Shown: one piece after another, positions 14,701 to 22,812 of the stretch
Position numbering within the stretch: the first letter of the stretch is position 1
Layout of the letters: every line of letters starts with the position of its first letter
From: Fortiea sp. LEGE XX443
GTDB taxonomy: Bacteria; Cyanobacteriota; Cyanobacteriia; Cyanobacteriales; Nostocaceae
DNA length: 40,926 bases
Assembly: GCF_015206815.1 (NCBI RefSeq)
Contig: NZ_JADEXZ010000056.1
Coordinates: forward strand, 1 to 40,926
Reading direction: 5' to 3'
Notes under the pieces: model-generated
What the model was told of the DNA's origin: nothing
The model's database searches: none
Seen by the model: only the letters and a program-made list of their open reading frames with translations
Translations under genes and position numbers: made by a program

Positions 14701-17493
14701 AGTTTTATCTAAACTGTTGGTCAGAATTTGACGACCATCAGGGCTGAATACTGCACTTTTTAACTGACTCTCATGCTCTGGGAAAACAGTTAAGAGATTA
14801 CCTTTGATATCCCACAACCGAGCAGTTTCATCGATACTGGCAGTTAGGATACGGCGACCATCAGGACTAAATTCTGCACTTCTCACAGAATACTTGTGTC
14901 CCTGGAATTTGGTGAGGAGATTGCCTTTGCTATCCCACAAATAGGCGGTTTCATCACCAATTGTCAGGATTTGGCGACCATCGGGGCTAAATTTTGGGTT
15001 TTTGAGCCTTTCTTTAGGGACTTGAAACTCGGTGAGCAGATTACCTTGAGTATCCCACAGGCGGGTAGTTACAGAAGGATAACTACTATCAGTGAGGATG
15101 TAGCGACCATCGGGGCTAAATTCTGCTTGATCGACTCCATATTTATCTTCTCGTAACTCTGCTAGTTGAGCGTTATTTTTAGCAGCACTTTCCTGAAAGT
15201 TTCGGGTTTGGTTAGCACGAGCGATCGCAAAATCCCATAAACGAGCGGTTCCATCATTACTAGCAGTGAGGATTTGGCGACCATCCGGGCTAAATTCTGC
15301 ACTGTTGACATAACCTTCATGCCCCCGAAACACAGCTAGGAGATTGCCTTTAGTATCCCAAACTCGTGCTGTGCGATCGTAACTGGCGGTGAGGATTTGG
15401 TTACTATCGGGACTAAATACGGCGCTGGTAATTCCCTTCTCATGTCCTTGGAACTTTGCTAATAAATTACCTTTGGTATCGCACAGGTGGACGTTATTTA
15501 GACCAATAGTGAGGATTTGGCGACCATTGGGGCTAAATATGGCTTTTTTGAGTTTCTCTCTATGCCCCCGGAACTCGGCTAAGAGATTGCCTTTGATATC
15601 CCACAATCGGGCGGTTTCATCGTCACCACCAGTGCTGAGGATTTGCCGACCATCGGGGCTAAATACTAAACTTGCGATCGCTTTTTCATGTCCCTGGAAC
15701 TCGGACAGAAGATTACCTTTGGTATCCCACAACCGGGCTTTTCCATCATCACTACCAGTGAGGATTTGGCTACCATCAGGGCTAAATACGGCACTGTTGA
15801 CTATTAGGCGAAATCTTATATCAGGCTCATCAGGTACGCGGAACTCAGTGAGGCGCTCGCCTTGGTTATCCCACAGTCTGGCAGGATAAGCGCGATCGCT
15901 GGGGAGAATGTGACGACCATCAGGGCTAAATACTGCACTGCTGATTTGACTGTCACGCCCCAGGAACTTTTTGAGGAGATTGCCTTTGGTATCCCACAAC
16001 CACATGTTGCCATCATAACTAGTGGTGAGAATCTGGCGAGCATCCGGGCTAAATATGGCACTACTAACTCCTTCCTTATGCCCTGGAAACTTTGCCAGAA
16101 GATTACCCTTAATATCCCACAACCGCGCGGTTTTCTCATCACTAGCGGTGAGGATTTGCCTACCATCAGGACTAAATACTGCACTTTTGACAAGCTCTTG
16201 ATGCCCCCGGAATATTGCTAGTTGAGCGTTATTCTCAGACACGCCTTCCTGAAAGGTTTCCCTGGCAGCTATTTGCTCAGATTGGGCAGCACGAGTAGCT
16301 GATATGTCCCATAAGCGGGCGATTTTATCGTAACCAGTGGTGATGACTTGACGACCATCTGGGCTAAATCTTGCCTGGACGATATCATTATGCCCTCGCA
16401 ATTCTACCAGTAGATTACCTTTGGTATCCCAAACTTTAGCTGTTCCATCCTTGCTACTGGTAAGGATTTGACGACCATCGGGGCTAAATCCTGTGGCAAT
16501 CCAGACAGAACTCGACTCGGAATATCCCTTTCGCCCAAACACAGCCAGTGAATTCCCTTTAGTATCCCAAATTCTGGCTGTTCCATCTTGGCTGTCAGTC
16601 AGGATTTGGCGACCATTAGGACTAAATACTGCACTGTAAACAGAACCTTCATGTCCCTGGAAATCTGCTAGAACATTACCTTTGGTATCCCACAACCGGG
16701 CAGTTTGACCTACACTAGCGGTGAGGATTTGCCGACCATCGGGACTAAATACTGCACTGAGAATCTTATCTTTATTTCCCTGGAACTCTTTGAGAAGATT
16801 ACCTTTGGTATCCCACAACCGGGCTGTTCCATCTGCACCGACGGTGAAGATTTGGCGGCCATTGGGGCTAAATACAGCTCTTGGGGCGACTAATGCCCCA
16901 CTAATAACCGCTTTATGTGCTTGAAACTCCTTGAGCAGATTGCCTTTAGTATCCCACAACCGGACTTTATCCCAAAAAATGCTCACGGTGAGGATTTGGC
17001 GACCATCCGGGCTAAATACGGCATTGTTGACGGTATTTTCATGCCCCCGGAACTCTTGAAGAAGATTGCCTTTAGTATCCCATAACCGGGCGGTTCTATC
17101 CTCACTGGCGGTGAGAATTTGCTTGCCATTGGGACTAAATACTGCACTTGTTAAGTCTCTTTCATGACCCCGAAACTCTTGGAGGAGATTGCCTTTGATA
17201 TCCCACAACCGGGCGGTTTTATCTGCACTAGCAGTGAGGATTTGCCGACCATCGGGGCTAAATGCTGTACTGGTGAGCCTATTCTGATGCCCCAGAAATA
17301 CGACAAGTTGTCCGCCAAATGCCTGTATGGGTTGTCGCGTTCTTGATGTGGCGGAGTTTTCTGTTGTTGGTGACTGGGATGCTGTGGGAATTATGGGTTG
17401 GGCGCTGATGGGGATGCTGTAGGTAGTAGCAAATACTACGCCCATCAGAAGGGCAAAATGGCGCTCAACTTTTCGGGAGTTATCTTGCAGCAT
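11719..17493 (-). CDS. Giant WD40-TPR-CHAT protein (putative caspase-like protease)
   Basis: The product is 1924 residues. A signal-peptide-like N-terminus (hydrophobic 13-28, then PISAQP) is followed by 24 WD40 blades (about 61-1110), five or six TPR units (about 1135-1380), a helical linker and a CHAT domain (about 1560-1924). The CHAT domain has the catalytic dyad H1784 in HFATHG and C1833 in LSACQTG. CHAT domains are caspase/separase relatives often fused to TPRs; HetF of Anabaena is one cyanobacterial member. The blades fall into three blocks of eight (61-426, 427-778, 779-1110); the first two blocks end in a related linker containing NNAQLA. The protein may be exported or membrane-tethered, with WD40/TPR as sensor and CHAT as effector; that is inference. 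It is transcribed alone, with a minisatellite just upstream. Confidence 0.9.
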   Translation of the reverse strand: MLQDNSRKVERHFALLMGVVFATTYSIPISAQPIIPTASQSPTTENSATSRTRQPIQAFGGQLVVFLGHQNRLTSTAFSPDGRQILTASADKTARLWDIKGNLLQEFRGHERDLTSAVFSPNGKQILTASEDRTARLWDTKGNLLQEFRGHENTVNNAVFSPDGRQILTVSIFWDKVRLWDTKGNLLKEFQAHKAVISGALVAPRAVFSPNGRQIFTVGADGTARLWDTKGNLLKEFQGNKDKILSAVFSPDGRQILTASVGQTARLWDTKGNVLADFQGHEGSVYSAVFSPNGRQILTDSQDGTARIWDTKGNSLAVFGRKGYSESSSVWIATGFSPDGRQILTSSKDGTAKVWDTKGNLLVELRGHNDIVQARFSPDGRQVITTGYDKIARLWDISATRAAQSEQIAARETFQEGVSENNAQLAIFRGHQELVKSAVFSPDGRQILTASDEKTARLWDIKGNLLAKFPGHKEGVSSAIFSPDARQILTTSYDGNMWLWDTKGNLLKKFLGRDSQISSAVFSPDGRHILPSDRAYPARLWDNQGERLTEFRVPDEPDIRFRLIVNSAVFSPDGSQILTGSDDGKARLWDTKGNLLSEFQGHEKAIASLVFSPDGRQILSTGGDDETARLWDIKGNLLAEFRGHREKLKKAIFSPNGRQILTIGLNNVHLCDTKGNLLAKFQGHEKGITSAVFSPDSNQILTASYDRTARVWDTKGNLLAVFRGHEGYVNSAEFSPDGRQILTASNDGTARLWDFAIARANQTRNFQESAAKNNAQLAELREDKYGVDQAEFSPDGRYILTDSSYPSVTTRLWDTQGNLLTEFQVPKERLKNPKFSPDGRQILTIGDETAYLWDSKGNLLTKFQGHKYSVRSAEFSPDGRRILTASIDETARLWDIKGNLLTVFPEHESQLKSAVFSPDGRQILTNSLDKTARLWDIKGNLLAVFQGSEASFDSAKFSPNGRQILTDSGYLYGNARLWDTKGNLLAEFPGRKDGDTSSFRHYRAEFSPDGNQIIIARGDGTVRLWDIKGNLLAELLGHDFRVNTAVFSPDGRHILTAGADKTARLWDTKGNLLAIFRGHEQEVNTAVFSPDGRQILTASRDRTARVWDISAAIKVSAAEVAFIKGNQFSNQGTIESRKLALQKLEEAGALYRADKNYAQAALTLLSIGKIHANLGQFQNALDSYNQALPLSKQADAQAEQAAILNSLGQLYTDLADPKMAVDYYNQALPLFYQLNDQGAVATTLNNIGDIHAATKKRENALHSYNQALVISRPTGDLAAEATALIAIGRTHIVSEEWGTALNAYNQGLLISRYLNDKVKETTILNQLGKVHAALGQKSTAIENYNQALSLSRQLGYKTEEANILYNQAIFNRQQNNLTIAKTEIETAINIIESLRTKIASQELRLSYFASTQDYYKFYIDLLMQLHQQNPNQGYDAEALHISERARARSLLELITESQSDIRTGVDAKLLQAEQDIKQQLDNNEKRRIQLLSGTYTPEQKRALEAETAKILNQYQDIQTQIRINSPRYAAIAQPQPLTLAQIQQQVLDENTIILEYFLGEEKSYLWAISKTEIASYELPKNAEIETLVRNFRDELLKPYSTNKTIIQASAPLTKILIEPVAEKLTNKRLVIIGDGALQYLPFAALSIPNSQEYQPLIINHEIISLPSASTAALLRTEQKGRKPATKSIAMLADPVFTRDDERFNDQRKPTKINIDNLAYRAFKRAAVNTGIEFERLPFTRTEAETILKLVPKNKSLQAYDFAANRDFVSNPQLSQYQILHFATHGILDSSQPALSGLVLSLFNAKGEPENGFLRLHDIFNLNLSADLVVLSACQTGLGEQIKGEGIVGLTTGFIYAGSPRVVISLWNVDDEGTSVLMEKFYQKMFQEDLKPSEALRQAQIEMFKNQRFSKAYYWAAFTVQGDWR
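14164..17313 (-). repeat. 24-unit WD40 coding repeat array in three 8-unit blocks
   Basis: Units are about 120-145 bp, each encoding FSPDGRQIL...ARLWD followed by TKGNLL. Block 1 is 17313-16216, block 2 is 16215-15160 and block 3 is 15159-14164. Blades 8 and 16 carry longer linkers that share the residues NNAQLA, and blade 24 runs into the TPR region. The high similarity between blades within the array implies recent amplification or gene conversion. Confidence 0.85.
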
Positions 17494-17535
17494 GATTGTT
17501 TATCCAAAATAATCACTGCTATTAATAAGCATTTA

Positions 17536-17745
17536 AGCTTTGAACTCAAAGTGTCAGGCTTTGAACTCGAAGTGTCAGGCTTTTTACTCGAAGCATCAGG
17601 CTTTTTACTCGAAGCGTCAGGCTTTGAACTCGAAGCGTCAGGCTTTGAACTCGAAGCGTCAGGCTTTGAACTCGAAGTGTCAGGTTTTGAACTTGAAATG
17701 TCAAGCTTTTTACTTAAAATTTCATGCTTTTTGCTCGAAACTTTG
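17536..17745. repeat. 21-bp minisatellite, 10 units
   Basis: Ten units of the type GGCTTTGAACTCGAAGTGTC(A) start at 17536, 17557, 17578, 17599, 17620, 17641, 17662, 17683, 17704 and 17725. The middle units are nearly identical and the outer ones degenerate. Because 21 is a multiple of three, several frames on both strands stay open and give heptapeptide repeats (for example SSSKPDA on the minus strand, 17753-17445). I do not call a gene, since openness follows from the period. The array occupies the region between the divergent CHAT and OYE genes (17494-17810) and may carry or affect their promoters. Confidence 0.9.
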
Positions 17746-17810
17746 AGTTTCATCTAAAAATGTTCTATTCTTTTTCTTGAATTCTGGCTTTAACTACGGA
17801 AATGTCAGTA

Positions 17811-18905
17811 ATGAACTCTCAAATCAATCTATTCACACCAGTTCAACTTGGCGCTTACACACTCCCTAACCGCATTGTCATGGCTCCCATGACTCGTTTA
17901 CGGGCAATTGACAATATTCCTAACTCACTGATGGCGACTTACTATGGCCAACGTGCAAGTGCAGGATTAATTGTAACGGAGTGTACAGCAGTCTCTCCGT
18001 TAAGTTTGGGATATATCAACTGTCCTGGAATTTACACAGATGCACAAGTAGCGGGATGGCGTTTAGTAACTGATGCTGTGCATGAACAAGGGGGACGAAT
18101 TTTCTTGCAATTATGGCATTCAGGGAGAATTGCTCATCCGTTTTTGCTGGGTGGAGAGTTACCAGTTGCACCGAGTGCGATCGCTGGTGTTGGTTCGCTG
18201 CACACTCCCAATGGTAAAGTCTCTTTAGAAACACCCCGCGCTTTAGAAACTCCGGAGATTGCTGGTGTTGTGAAGCAATTTGGCAAAGGTGCAGAAAATG
18301 CCTTGGCTGCGGGATTTGATGGTGTCGAACTTCACGGTGCATTCGGTTATTTAATCGACCAATTTTTGCAAGATGGCTCAAATCAGCGCACTGATGAGTA
18401 TGGCGGTTCAGTGGAAAATCGCAGTCGATTCGTCTTGGAAGTTATGGAAGCAGTCACTAATGTCTGTGGTGGAAACCGTGTAGGCATTAAGCTTTCACCT
18501 AGTAACACCTTTTATGGAATGTCTGATTCCAATCCTAAAGAAACATTTGGCTATGTCATCAATGCACTAAATCGCTTTGGACTAGCATATCTACACCTAA
18601 TGGAACCAAATGATATTGATTTGGCAAACCGTGAAGTTATCAATCCCGTCACACCTCTCTTCCGGCAAATCTATAAAGGGACATTGATGGCAAATGGCGG
18701 CTACGATCGCCAAACAGGAGATAGTATTTTGGCCAACAATGATGCCGATTTAGTATCTTTTGGACGACTATTCATATCAAACCCTGATTTACCGAAGCGT
18801 TTGCAGTTAAACGCCGAGTTAAATACACCAGATCAGAAGACATTTTACGCTCCCGATGCTAGTGGATATACAGACTATCCATTTTTAGAACTTCAGGCAA
18901 GTTAA
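17811..18905 (+). CDS. Old yellow enzyme-family alkene reductase (FMN)
   Basis: The product is 364 residues. ATG 17811 is preferred over ATG 17802 because GGAA (17798-17801) is well spaced for it. It is a TIM-barrel flavoenzyme with the family features APMTR (T28 near the flavin), Q100 in FLQLWHSGR, and H175 and Y180 in HGAFGYLIDQFLQD, followed by NQRTDEYGGSVENR. OYEs reduce activated C=C bonds with NADPH and respond to electrophile stress. The usual HxxN pair that anchors the substrate carbonyl is H-G-A-F here: the Asn is Phe178, encoded TTC, two base changes from AAC. Activity or substrate range may differ. The neighbouring rubrerythrin suggests an oxidative-stress context but is probably transcribed separately. 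Confidence 0.9.
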   Translation: MNSQINLFTPVQLGAYTLPNRIVMAPMTRLRAIDNIPNSLMATYYGQRASAGLIVTECTAVSPLSLGYINCPGIYTDAQVAGWRLVTDAVHEQGGRIFLQLWHSGRIAHPFLLGGELPVAPSAIAGVGSLHTPNGKVSLETPRALETPEIAGVVKQFGKGAENALAAGFDGVELHGAFGYLIDQFLQDGSNQRTDEYGGSVENRSRFVLEVMEAVTNVCGGNRVGIKLSPSNTFYGMSDSNPKETFGYVINALNRFGLAYLHLMEPNDIDLANREVINPVTPLFRQIYKGTLMANGGYDRQTGDSILANNDADLVSFGRLFISNPDLPKRLQLNAELNTPDQKTFYAPDASGYTDYPFLELQAS

Positions 18906-18928
18906 GTGGTGATTTTTACCACTTTTTT
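18904..18928 (+). terminator. Intrinsic terminator of the OYE gene
   Basis: AAGTGGT (18904-18910) pairs with ACCACTT (18918-18924) around a 7-base loop and runs into Ts. The stem overlaps the stop codon (18903-18905). Confidence 0.65.
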
Positions 18929-19092
18929 AGTTCTATAATTTTCCTGGAACAGCTAACAAAGCAGGTAAAGAAAGATGGGCAATAAAAATTTGTATAAAAC
19001 GTTTTCTGTTATACAAAATTAGCTCATTAATCTGATTGTTAGTCTGTTTTTTTACTAGGCAATAAATATTAATTCACAGACATCCCAAAACT

Positions 19093-19806
19093 ATGGATTT
19101 ATCCAACATTACTACACTTCATAACTTAGAAGCAGCCTTCGGTGGTGAATCGATGGCAAACCGCAAGTATTTATTTTTCGCTAAGGTTGCTAATAAATTG
19201 GGATTTGCAGATTTGGCAAAACTTTTTCGGGAAACCGCAGAACAAGAAACTGAACATGCTTTTGCTCATTTTGAGTTGTTACATCCAGAAATCGTGGTGG
19301 AAAATCCAGCGGCTTTAACTGATGAACAAAAACGGCAAATTATCTCTCGTTGCTTATCTTTAGCAATTGAAGGTGAGACTTACGAATACACTACAATGTA
19401 TCCCGAATTTGCGGCAGCAGCTAAAAGCGATCTTGACAATCCAGCCGCAGCAGAATTTCTCAAGCAAGCACAAGAATCTGGCGAACACGCCAATACTTTT
19501 CGGGAAGCAGCGCACCGTTTTGGGTTACTCAAATTTATCGAAAATTACCATGCCGATCGCTATACTGAAGCGCTAGAAGTATTAAATGGCGGACAAGCAG
19601 CCACCAGAGTGGCTAGTGAAGATCCTCAAACTCGCAAATGGATTTGTAGACAATGCAGCATGATTTACGATCCTGTTGCTGGTGATCCTGATTCTGGAAT
19701 TGCACCAGGCACACCTTTTGAAGAAATCCCCGATGATTGGGAGTGTCCAATTTGTGGTGCTACCAAAAAGACTTTTAAACCAATGGAAGAAAAAGTCGCT
19801 GCTTAA
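19093..19806 (+). CDS. rbr: Rubrerythrin with C-terminal rubredoxin domain
   Basis: The product is 237 residues. An N-terminal ferritin-like four-helix domain (about 5-150) carries the diiron ligands, visible as E19, the ETAEQETEH block (E50, E53, H55) and E94/E97 in AIEGETYE, with EH at 131-132. A rubredoxin domain follows (about 180-230) with C185/C188 (CRQC) and C218/C221 (CPICG). Rubrerythrins reduce hydrogen peroxide using electrons passed through the rubredoxin iron. In Anabaena sp. PCC 7120 a related protein, RbrA, protects nitrogenase in heterocysts. Whether this one is heterocyst-specific cannot be read from the sequence. No reductase partner is adjacent. Confidence 0.93.
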   Translation: MDLSNITTLHNLEAAFGGESMANRKYLFFAKVANKLGFADLAKLFRETAEQETEHAFAHFELLHPEIVVENPAALTDEQKRQIISRCLSLAIEGETYEYTTMYPEFAAAAKSDLDNPAAAEFLKQAQESGEHANTFREAAHRFGLLKFIENYHADRYTEALEVLNGGQAATRVASEDPQTRKWICRQCSMIYDPVAGDPDSGIAPGTPFEEIPDDWECPICGATKKTFKPMEEKVAA

Positions 19807-19935
19807 TATAGCAAAGTGCTGTTATACCAATTCACGAAAATCTTGATACAAATTAATGGTTTTTAATTCTTTCCCTCTGCTCCCTACCCCCTGCCCCCTC
19901 CGACCTACTTGTATCAAACTTAAAGTGAAACGGTA

Positions 19936-19982
19936 TTAGCGGTAGCGGGGCGTTCAGCCCGTGCTGAGTTTTGAGTGCTGAG
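19936..19982. repeat. Dispersed repeat also found inside the oxoprolinase gene
   Basis: TTAGCGGTAGCGGGGCGTTC leads a block of about 47 bases. Its reverse complement occurs twice in tandem inside a coding sequence at 26453-26541. Here it lies in non-coding DNA, apparently its usual setting. Confidence 0.75.
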
Positions 19983-20092
19983 TGTAAATCCAGTTGTTTA
20001 AGAGCTTTGAGCAATTAGCAATGTCCTAACTGGCTTGATCGTTGCTATATACAGAGCAATCCAATTTGATTTGTGAAAATTGAGAGGCTCAG

Positions 20093-20127
20093 TTCCCCGA
20101 CTTCTTTAAGAAGTCGGGGAATCTTTT
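20093..20127. terminator. Strong hairpin between convergent rubrerythrin and 85-aa gene
   Basis: TTCCCCGACTTCTT (20093-20106) and AAGAAGTCGGGGAA (20108-20121) form a near-perfect stem followed by TCTTTTT. It can end plus-strand transcripts, and being symmetrical may act on both strands. Similar CCCCGACTTCTT hairpins are familiar as dispersed repeats in Nostoc-type genomes. Confidence 0.65.
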
Positions 20128-20183
20128 TGTTCACGAATATTTACCAACTCTAAAGTTCTTTTTTATCTGTACTGGCTATGACC

Positions 20184-20441
20184 TTATTTTTCAACTAACC
20201 CAGTATAAATGTCATCTTCAGTATGATTACATCCTTCTGCTATTGAGCGATCGCCAAAAGTTCGGCAGTAAAGATTTTCATCTTCTATAGTTATTTTTTG
20301 ATTTATGTCTGTGGGACGATGCGTATTTTCTTCTATTACCTTATACGCTGTGCTAATCACTTCCTGAGTATTGGGATATTTTCCTAATTCGAGCCGGAAT
20401 TTATGTAATTGATCATCTTCAGGTGTGACCAAAATATTCAT
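20184..20441 (-). CDS. Small protein, possibly a ParD-like antitoxin without a toxin
   Basis: The product is 85 residues; ATG 20441-20439 follows AGAGGGA, a good ribosome-binding site. The segment FRLELGKYPNTQEVISTAYKV resembles the 'l.sGkY.n.sEVi..AL.ll' core of ParD-type ribbon-helix-helix antitoxins. The N-terminal strand ILVTPEDDQL would fit less well, and the C-terminal half (40-85) is acidic and unrelated to what I know. No ParE-like gene is next to it. It could be an orphan antitoxin or an unrelated hypothetical protein; it is likely a genuine gene. Confidence 0.5.
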   Translation of the reverse strand: MNILVTPEDDQLHKFRLELGKYPNTQEVISTAYKVIEENTHRPTDINQKITIEDENLYCRTFGDRSIAEGCNHTEDDIYTGLVEK

Positions 20442-20811
20442 TGGTTTAGTCCCTCTATGATATTTTTTGGAATTTTACTGTGTTTTGCTCTTAATACCCT
20501 TTTGCGGAACTTTGGCAATCTTAATTAATTTGCAACAAATCTATTGCCTGTTCCCTGTTCCCGATGTTTATGTAGTAAGTTCATAAATCAAATGGGATTT
20601 CTATCCTACAACAAGATAAAAGTATAAATATTAAGATATCTATACTGTGTTTTTTCTATTAGTAGGATATTATCTGTTTTTCTGCTGTACTTTACTATGT
20701 TCTAATTTATATTTACAGGTGTAATTGTAAAAATCCGCTGAAATCAATTGATACGAAACTGCACCCAGCCTAAAATTAGGAAACGGGAGTTTCACAGCCC
20801 ATTTAACGTAG
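20442..20811. other. A/T-rich intergenic region upstream of the TPR gene
   Basis: No gene, RNA or convincing hairpin was seen. The region lies between divergent genes and must contain both promoters. The sequence between about 20600 and 20720 is very A/T-rich, with TATACT- and TATTAT-like hexamers, none decisive. Confidence 0.4.
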
Positions 20812-22641
20812 ATGAATGCTGACGATTTTTTTAACCAGGGTTTCAACAAAAATTTGCAAGGAGACTTTCAAGGCGCGATCGCTGATTATAGTCAGGCAAT
20901 TAAGCTAAATCCTGACTTTGCTGAAGCTTATTACAATCGCGGTAATATATTTTATAGCTCATTCTTTGATTATGAGAGAGCGATCACCGATTTTGACAAG
21001 GCAATCCAAATTAAACCTAATTTTGCAGAAGCTTATCATAACCGAGGCAACACTCGTTATTCTCTAGCAGATTACGAGGAAGCGATCGCAGATTACGAGG
21101 AAGCATTGGCAATTAATCCCAACTTAGCAGAATCACACCACGGTCGGGGAAATGTTTACTGTGCCTTGGGAGAATATGATCGAGCGATCGCTGATTATCA
21201 CCAAGCGATCGAAATTAATCCTGAGTTAGTTACATATATAGATTTTGATATAGCGCGAGCTTTTCATGATCGAGGTGTAGTTCGCAGCGAGAATGGACAT
21301 TATCAAGACGCGCTGGCAGATTTCCAGCAAGCATTACAGTGGTATCCTCAGTATGCTGCCGTTTACAGCAGTCGGGGTAATATTTTCCATATTTTAGAAG
21401 AGTATGAGCAAGCGATCGCCGATTATGAACGGGCATTACAGCTAGATCCTCATCTGGTGGAAGCTTATCATTACCGAGGTAATACTTGCTATGCCCTGGG
21501 AGACTATGAAGGTGCAATTGCTGATTACAATCGGGCATTACAACTTAACCCCAGTTTTGCACCAGCATACTACAATCGCGGGCTTGTCCGTTCCTACCTA
21601 AATGACTATCAAGCGGCGATTGCAGACTTTAACCAAGCTCTGAATTTAAATCCTGAAGATGTCCAAGCATACTACGAACGGGGACTAGTAAGGGCAACTT
21701 TGGGCGATTATCAAGGTGCGATCGCCGATTATGAGCAAGCATTAGCACAAAATCCGACTTTAGCTTTAGTCTACGGTTTTCTAGCTCATGCTCGTTGCCA
21801 ACTGGGCGACTACCAAGGCGCAATCGGAGACAGCAATCGGATCTTGCAAATTCACCCCGAATATGCAGAAGCATACTGCGATCGGGCTACTGCTCGTCGT
21901 TGTTTGGGAGATTATCAAGGAGCAATTTTAGATTACAATCGCGCCTTGCAGCTGAAACCCAATTTAGCTACAGCATACTATGGCCGTGGTTTAGCCCGCG
22001 AAGCTCTGGAAGATTATTTAGCCGCTGTGGAAGAATACACCCAAGCAATCAAAATTTCTCCTGATTTTTCTCAAGCTTATTGTAACCGAGGTAACGCCCT
22101 GCGCCTTTTAAGAGCCGAACAAAGAGCCTTGGCAGATTATCATCAAGCCATAAAAATCAACCCCAGTTTAGTAGAAGCTTATTACAACCGTGGTTCTCTG
22201 CGCTATGCCTTGCAAGACTATCAAGGTGCAATTGCTGATTACACCACAGCTTTGCAGATTAATCCCAACTCTGCGGCATTTTACAGCGATCGCGCCAGTG
22301 CATACTATGCTCTGCAAGATTATCAAAGCGCCATCCAAGATTACAATCAAGCCATTGCCTTTGATCCTAGCTTTGCAGAAGACTGGTATCATCGAGGTCG
22401 TAGCCGTTTGCTATTGGGAGACTTACAGGGAGCATTAACTGACTTAAACCAAGCCTTGCAGCGTCAACCTCATTGGGCTTCAGCTTATATGTTACGGGCT
22501 GATGTCTACCGTCAATTAGAAGATTTTCAAGGTGCGATCGCTGATTTTCAAAAATCCGCCAACATCTATTATCAAGAAGGAAACATTGAGTATTACCAAC
22601 AAATGCTAACCGCGATCGCTCAACTGAAGTCTGAAGTTTGA
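20812..22641 (+). CDS. TPR-repeat protein, 17 units
   Basis: The product is 609 residues built almost entirely of 34-residue tetratricopeptide repeats with the consensus AYYNRG...LGDYQGAIADYNQALQLNP; I count 17, with a short insertion (VTYIDFDI) after unit 4 and a divergent C-terminal tail. There is no signal peptide, membrane segment or enzymatic domain. TPR superhelices bind peptides or partner proteins, so this is a scaffold or adaptor; the partner is unknown. Many units carry GCGATCGC at the AIADY position, so HIP1 sites have spread with the repeats. The gene appears monocistronic. Confidence 0.9.
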   Translation: MNADDFFNQGFNKNLQGDFQGAIADYSQAIKLNPDFAEAYYNRGNIFYSSFFDYERAITDFDKAIQIKPNFAEAYHNRGNTRYSLADYEEAIADYEEALAINPNLAESHHGRGNVYCALGEYDRAIADYHQAIEINPELVTYIDFDIARAFHDRGVVRSENGHYQDALADFQQALQWYPQYAAVYSSRGNIFHILEEYEQAIADYERALQLDPHLVEAYHYRGNTCYALGDYEGAIADYNRALQLNPSFAPAYYNRGLVRSYLNDYQAAIADFNQALNLNPEDVQAYYERGLVRATLGDYQGAIADYEQALAQNPTLALVYGFLAHARCQLGDYQGAIGDSNRILQIHPEYAEAYCDRATARRCLGDYQGAILDYNRALQLKPNLATAYYGRGLAREALEDYLAAVEEYTQAIKISPDFSQAYCNRGNALRLLRAEQRALADYHQAIKINPSLVEAYYNRGSLRYALQDYQGAIADYTTALQINPNSAAFYSDRASAYYALQDYQSAIQDYNQAIAFDPSFAEDWYHRGRSRLLLGDLQGALTDLNQALQRQPHWASAYMLRADVYRQLEDFQGAIADFQKSANIYYQEGNIEYYQQMLTAIAQLKSEV

Positions 22642-22657
22642 AGTAAAAATACTATAA

Positions 22658-22686
22658 GGTGTGTGAGGTTAAAACCGTAACGCACC
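22658..22686. repeat. Dispersed GGTG...CGCACC hairpin, copy A
   Basis: The sequence after TATAA reads GGTGTGTGAGGTT, then AACCGTAACGCACC, an imperfect inverted repeat. A related copy with the same TATAAGGTGTGT lead-in is at 36723-36759. It lies just after the TPR gene and might act as a weak terminator. Confidence 0.55.
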
Positions 22687-22812
22687 ACTGATATAATACG
22701 GTTATTCATGTAGTAGTATTATCTTTAGTCACAATTAAGTATTTTCCCTGTTGCACCAGTCTCTCATCCCCAAATAGTATTTACGACATTGTTTTTAATC
22801 ATCTAAATTATT

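Larger units (their letters stand above)
19807..20183. other. Repeat-rich intergenic region after rubrerythrin
   Basis: No gene was found. It holds a C/T-rich low-complexity tract (about 19870-19903, CTGCTCCCT-type), the dispersed repeat at 19936-19982, and a terminator-like hairpin at 20093-20121. Confidence 0.6.

Noticed and set aside
15389-15889. Plus-strand open frames through the WD40 array (also 14101-14338, 14896-15156, 16705-16924)
   Set aside because: They are antisense to the tandem WD40 coding repeats; the regular unit keeps opposite frames open without meaning.
17536-17745. CRISPR-like array
   Set aside because: Units are contiguous with no unique spacers, and no cas genes are present. 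The same applies to 28329-28412.
17398-17757. Plus- and minus-strand open frames across the 21-bp minisatellite
   Set aside because: A 21-base period keeps frames open automatically. No ribosome-binding site or non-repeat domain supports translation, so only the repeat is reported.
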